From Amphiura filiformis (taxonomy: Eukaryota; Echinodermata; Ophiuroidea; Amphilepidida; Amphiuridae): a stretch of 64,000 bases of DNA. The translations under genes were made by a program, and so were the position numbers. Positions 59,583 through 64,000 of this stretch are shown here, in pieces (within the stretch, counting starts at the first letter, position 1; every line of letters starts with the position of its first letter). The notes under the pieces were generated by a model, which worked only from the letters and a program-made list of their open reading frames with translations, did not search any database and was not told the DNA's origin. The stretch covers positions 2,861,935 to 2,925,934 of the forward strand of contig NC_092629.1 of assembly GCF_039555335.1 (NCBI RefSeq). The letters are read 5' to 3'.

Positions 59583-60656
59583 GTCATATAGCAATGCGCC
59601 AATAATTGAAATATGCGCTCAAACTTGTATACGCGGAGTGGTGTGCATAAGCACCCAGGTTAGTGTGCCTCACTGTGACGCCATGATTGTGAATGCATTT
59701 TATTATCATGATTATTGGAATTCACTTTTGAATATGACAGCGTAAAACACAGTCCAGCTTCTTCAATTGTCCAACTGCCAAGTCGTTTAAAACTTGATAT
59801 TAAATGGTTTGGAGGAGGAAAACAGATTCGGAGATATGAAAAGAGAGCAATGAGACAAAAAAATTAAAGGCTGAATATAAATGTAAGGATCAATGCCTAT
59901 GCAAGCATGCCAAATTGGTGAAACGCTGGCATCCCTAGAGTAATTGTTGCAAAGTTATTTAGCTTTTACAATGCCAATTTTGAAATGTGTTTATTGTTTA
60001 TTTTTCTCAATTTTACAATTGCCATCATTGGCCTAGTTAGATCAGATAGCATCATAACATTGTAAATGATGAGTAACTCGCTGCCGGCAAAACAAAGAGA
60101 GATATGAGTGATTACAATGTTTGCTAAACGTACATCTGGCACAGATAGTAATGATGATAGCTACATATGAAATGGCATAGACTGATCAATTTAGTTGATA
60201 TGAAATTCTCATAGTAAAACGCTACACCAGGGGGTGCACAACATATGGTCCAATGGGCCAAATCTGGTCTACCGTCACCCAAGCTGTATAAAGCAAAAAT
60301 TATGAGTTAAGGTGTTTGGTCCGATTGTAGCTCTGTATACTTGAATATACTTAAATTATCTTGTGGTATTACATGTTTTGGCTTATATTTTCAAATGCCT
60401 GTATTTTATGTACAGGCCTATATTGTTTCAAGATTTCAAAATGGTTTTATTTACTTTTCGCTTTGTACTTTCAAGTTAAAACAATTTATTCATGTGCAGG
60501 ATGAGTGGGCACGTCTGTATTTGGACTTTTAGCCCATTCACTCATCCTGAATTACTTGCCTTTGTCATGTATAAGATTAAGAAATGTGTGTGTAAATGTA
60601 CTGTTATTTTGTTACTTTTATATTTTGAGAGTAATTCAAATTTAAATATTATTATT

Positions 60657-60692
<36 letters not shown>

Positions 60693-61340
60693 GATATTAT
60701 TATTATATGGTGTTTTCTACCTCACAATGAGATCCATTCCCCAAACATTCTTATTCTAAATTTTTGAGTTAAATTGCTCGCGTGATTTGGATTCTATTCT
60801 AAACAACAGTACAAGTCTTCTGGGGTGGAACCACCAAATTAACATGTGTTTGTTCATACTGCCAAAACAAAACATATTCCAGACCTACAATTTTACTGAT
60901 TATGAGAAAAATATGAGCTTCTATCAAATACCAAAATCTGTATTTTGATTGGGTATAGAAGTGTTTATTTCAAATTTTTAAATTTAAAGTAGGCCTAAAC
61001 AATTTCTCCCAGACAAATGCACACTACAAAACAAATGCACACAGCAGCTTTGAAACATATTTTGTTTTTGTCTTATCATTCTATCCATGCGACATGTGAC
61101 GTCAGATGCAAACTAGTTTTATTATCTCAAGACTTTTATTATTCTTTTTAGATATTAACCATTATGCTCCTTTAAGCTCCCTGATTTAGATAAACAGGCC
61201 AGCAACACTTCAAAGTTAATAACATTACATGAAATGTAAGAAAACAGCAGACTGTCGATGCCAATAATCCCATGACATTTTGTCTATAGATGCTACAGTG
61301 AGCTACCACGACGATCAGTATAAAAACCAAGTAGGCGCGT
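59583..61340. other. No gene recognised
   Basis: Apart from the microsatellite at 60,647, no firm signal. Confidence 0.4.
60647..60706 (+). repeat. Trinucleotide microsatellite (ATT/GTT)n
   Basis: ATT repeats, about 13 GTT repeats, then ATT repeats. Confidence 0.9.
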
Positions 61341-61507
61341 TGGGCTATTCCAGATGAAATCCATACACCCCCTATGGAAGACATGACCTTAATCTCCCAC
61401 ACACAGGTGTAGATTTCAAATGGAATTATCCATTCAGGTAGCCCCCTGTGTGGAAGATTAAGATCATGTCTTCCATAGGGTGACTGGATTTCAACTGGAA
61501 TAGCCCG
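61341..61507 (+). mobile_element. Palindromic MITE family, copy 17
   Basis: About 167 bp, starts GGGCTATTCCAGATGAAATC and ends CAACTGGAATAGCCC. Rightmost copy seen. Confidence 0.8.
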
Positions 61508-63702
61508 ATGTCTGCCAGGCCATGTTGAGGCTTGTAAGATACTCTAGTGTACACATGCGGGAGTCGTAATTGCTTGCTTGGGACGGCATAATTTAGCCAT
61601 TTTAAATGGCAAAACCCTTGAAACATTGTGCAGTTTGTAATTGTTTTCAATGATATTGGTCAATATTGTAAACGCTTAAAATGTTGCACTGTTAAAATGC
61701 TGTTTAAAAGTTTTTGACAAACCTGTTTAATGGGTGAAATTCATAAACCCTATAAACAACCTGTTTTAAGCAAAATGCACCCAATACACAGTGTTGTTTA
61801 AACTGATAATCCTGAACAGTGGTTTTTAACTGTAAGCTCTTGGATAACAAAAGCTCCAATGTTAGGCTGCATCACACCAAAACACAGCAGTTATCCAAAA
61901 CACAAATCTAAAGATTATAAAGGAAATATGTATGAAAACATATAAGAATATATACACAAGGAACTTGCTCTACTGTTCTGATCATAATTACTCATTAATG
62001 TGCAAACCATGCATACATATTTGGGTGGATTTGGGTTTCAATACATATTTGCTACCTGCTGGTAAATTTTTAGGTCCCGTCCAGAGGTGGACTACTGGAG
62101 TGAAAAACTAAGCACTTCTGGTCTGTACGTCACATAATCTATTTGTCCCATGAAATCAATATTCTACATCTGACGTCAATGTGTTAGTTCTTTTAGCATT
62201 TTTTTTTCTTTGGTTTGTTATCTTTTCTTCAAAAATGTTGAAGACAATTCCTATGTTTTATCATGCAACAGGTAAGACAGGTCACAAATATGGTGTAAAT
62301 TTTGGTGACAAAATTACAGTTGTCCCACCGTCGCACACATAATGACTTCTAGGGATAAATGCATGCGAAGTACATGAAAATTTGCAAATTTAATGGCCCA
62401 AAATATAAATGTTGTTTTTGGCTTAGAGCCTTAGAACGTTATTATTTTAGCATCTTCTTAAATAAGGTATGCTGCATAGATATCCATGAAAAATACTTTC
62501 CAAAAATCACTTGATTCAGCAATTAAATTAGTAAGTTACATGTAATTACATTCAGTGTCCCATAGGCCATGCAATTTCTGTCTGAATTGACAGGACAGAC
62601 ACAAAATACAAATTGGACAATATCTTTGTCAAACACCCAAATCCAAATAAAGGTTTATGTGGCAAACACAATGTAGTCCTACGATTAAATAAATATCTCA
62701 AGTTTTTTTGAGTAAGTGTCCTTTTGTTATATCTCAATCCAGCCTGTATGCCACTGGTTAAGAGTGTCCTCCATCCAACATGATATAAATGTTTCTCTAA
62801 ATACTTAAATTTCCCTGTTTGAATTTGACTCAATAATCACTAACTACAGTAGATGGTCCATCAATGGCAGCACCAGGAATATACATGTATTATATATTTC
62901 TGGGGCGATGGAAAATTTAGCAAATTCTTTGAAAGTGTCCCACAATATGGACCAAACTGCCCCCCTCCCCCCTCCCTTAAAAAAAGAACAAACCCTCCCC
63001 TCCGACGCAGAGCAAAGATAGAAAAGTGTGGAGTTGTGCACAATAGCAACATAGCTGGAAAACATAGATGATGACCCCCCCATTATCCCCAGTCAAAACC
63101 AAAAAGAACAAAAATCTTGTCAATTTTCAAAAACAAATTTTTATTTTAAAGCTCCAGAAATTCATAACAGTAAAGTAGTGAATCAAGCAATATGAATCAC
63201 TTCCATTGATTTTTATTTAGTATTGTAACCCCTCAGACCCTTGCTATAAAAAGTACGTCATATTTTTTCAAAAATGTGTCAAAAAAGGATTCTAACATCT
63301 AACAGCTAAATGCCAATTTAGCATTGGGAACATCTTCTCTCATCATTTTTACAATATCATCTGGGCAAGAACCAAAATATTTTATTTTATTGCTGACAGT
63401 GCACTTTACAATCCTCTGAGACAATACGATATAATTTAGGTCCAAATGAGGACACTATAGTAACCAAAGTCCTGTATAATTATCTTGTTGCTAATCAACT
63501 CACATCTTATCCAAACTTGAAGTGGATCTGAATCAACAAGATTTATAGCGTAATGAGAGTTGGTACACAGATTGTAATCTTTGTCGTCATCATTGTATCC
63601 GAGACATAGGCCTACATTACATGAAACATTACCCAAATTTCTTCAGTATCACAGTAAATAGATTTCTGCTATTAAATGACAGGATTTAACCTGAACGTAA
63701 TT
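61508..63702. other. No gene recognised
   Basis: Contains a C-rich patch at 62,960-63,005. I specifically looked for the missing Rab3 P-loop exon on the minus strand and did not find it. Confidence 0.35.
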
Positions 63703-63990
63703 GTGACTTGCTCCCACGAAATGAGCCACAAGTTGGTGGTTTTGAGACGTTCCAATTGTTGAGTTGCTGTTCTTTGTTTGAAGACACCTGTATAGTCAGT
63801 GTTATGTCCTCTGTGAATGGGGACATAATATGCTGTACTATATGTATTCAATTCTGTCCCCATGTACACAAAGGACATACCACCCACTGCCAATACAGGT
63901 GTCTTCATGAAAAGAACATCAACTCAACAGTTGGGACGTCTCGAAACTCTCAACTTGCAACTTTACACTCATTTTGTGGGAGCTAGTCAC
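63703..63990 (+). mobile_element. Foldback element near the right edge
   Basis: 288 bp with arms of about 90 bp (left GTGACTTGCTCCCACGAAAT; right complement of GTGACTAGCTCCCACAAAAT). Further paired blocks include GAAGACACCTGTAT / ATACAGGTGTCTTC. ORFs on both strands are by-products of the palindrome. Confidence 0.8.
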
Positions 63991-64000
63991 AGATCAATAG

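Noticed and set aside
60492..60767. 91-codon ORF with a poly-valine tract
   Set aside because: The valines are the GTT microsatellite; no other coding evidence.
63708..63986. 92-codon plus-strand and 78-codon minus-strand ORFs at the right end
   Set aside because: They sit on the two arms of a foldback element and mirror each other.

Overview
This window is eukaryotic and almost certainly from an echinoderm or close relative. The reasons are spliced genes with GT-AG introns, abundant MITE-like foldback elements, tRNA-derived SINEs, an N-terminal domain on an NLR that is typical of marine invertebrates, and a canonical animal Rab3. A brittle star is my best guess, from the look of the palindromic MITE family, but that is recollection rather than proof. 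There are no bacterial-type operons and no CRISPR array.

Region 1 (1-11,516, minus strand) holds one large NOD-like receptor gene, reconstructed here from seven exons. Exons 1-2 encode a CXorf38-like domain with a HEPN-type R-N-x-x-x-H motif. Exons 3-6 encode a Q-rich coiled coil, including two near-duplicate 54-nt mini-exons. A giant last visible exon encodes a NACHT ATPase, the NLR helical domains and a leucine-rich array of about 25 repeats of 49-50 residues, which runs off the left edge still open. A single -1 frame break separates the NACHT from the rest, and it falls exactly on a GGGAAAG heptamer. The long plus-strand open frames over the array are antisense shadows.

Region 2 (11.5-25.7 kb) has no recognisable host gene. 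It contains small inverted-repeat elements, a tRNA-Gly-like relic, a LINE reverse-transcriptase relic, and two large minisatellites (62-bp unit at 18.56-21.13 kb; 34-bp unit at 22.91-24.93 kb). A TTA-flanked MITE sits inside the second.

Region 3 (25.7-43 kb) is non-coding. It has a 22-bp minisatellite interrupted by two copies of an element bounded by telomere-like motifs, and most of the copies of one palindromic MITE family (about 17 in all between 25.6 and 61.5 kb).

Region 4 (43-57 kb and beyond, minus strand) is the 3' part of a Rab3 GTPase gene. Three exons are visible (switch II; G4; G5 plus C-terminus). The 5' exon with the P-loop is not seen and should lie beyond 64 kb. Introns are 4.0 and 9.4 kb and full of MITEs and another 34-bp minisatellite (50.59-51.70 kb). 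The end of the G4 exon with its splice donor has been tandemly duplicated, so that an alternative donor would add exactly 36 codons in frame. The prenylation CXC tail is not visible in the last exon.

Region 5 (57-64 kb) holds two tRNA-derived SINEs, further repeats, and a foldback element ending near the right edge. The NLR and Rab3 genes show no functional link and are simply neighbours on the same strand, with about 31 kb between them.
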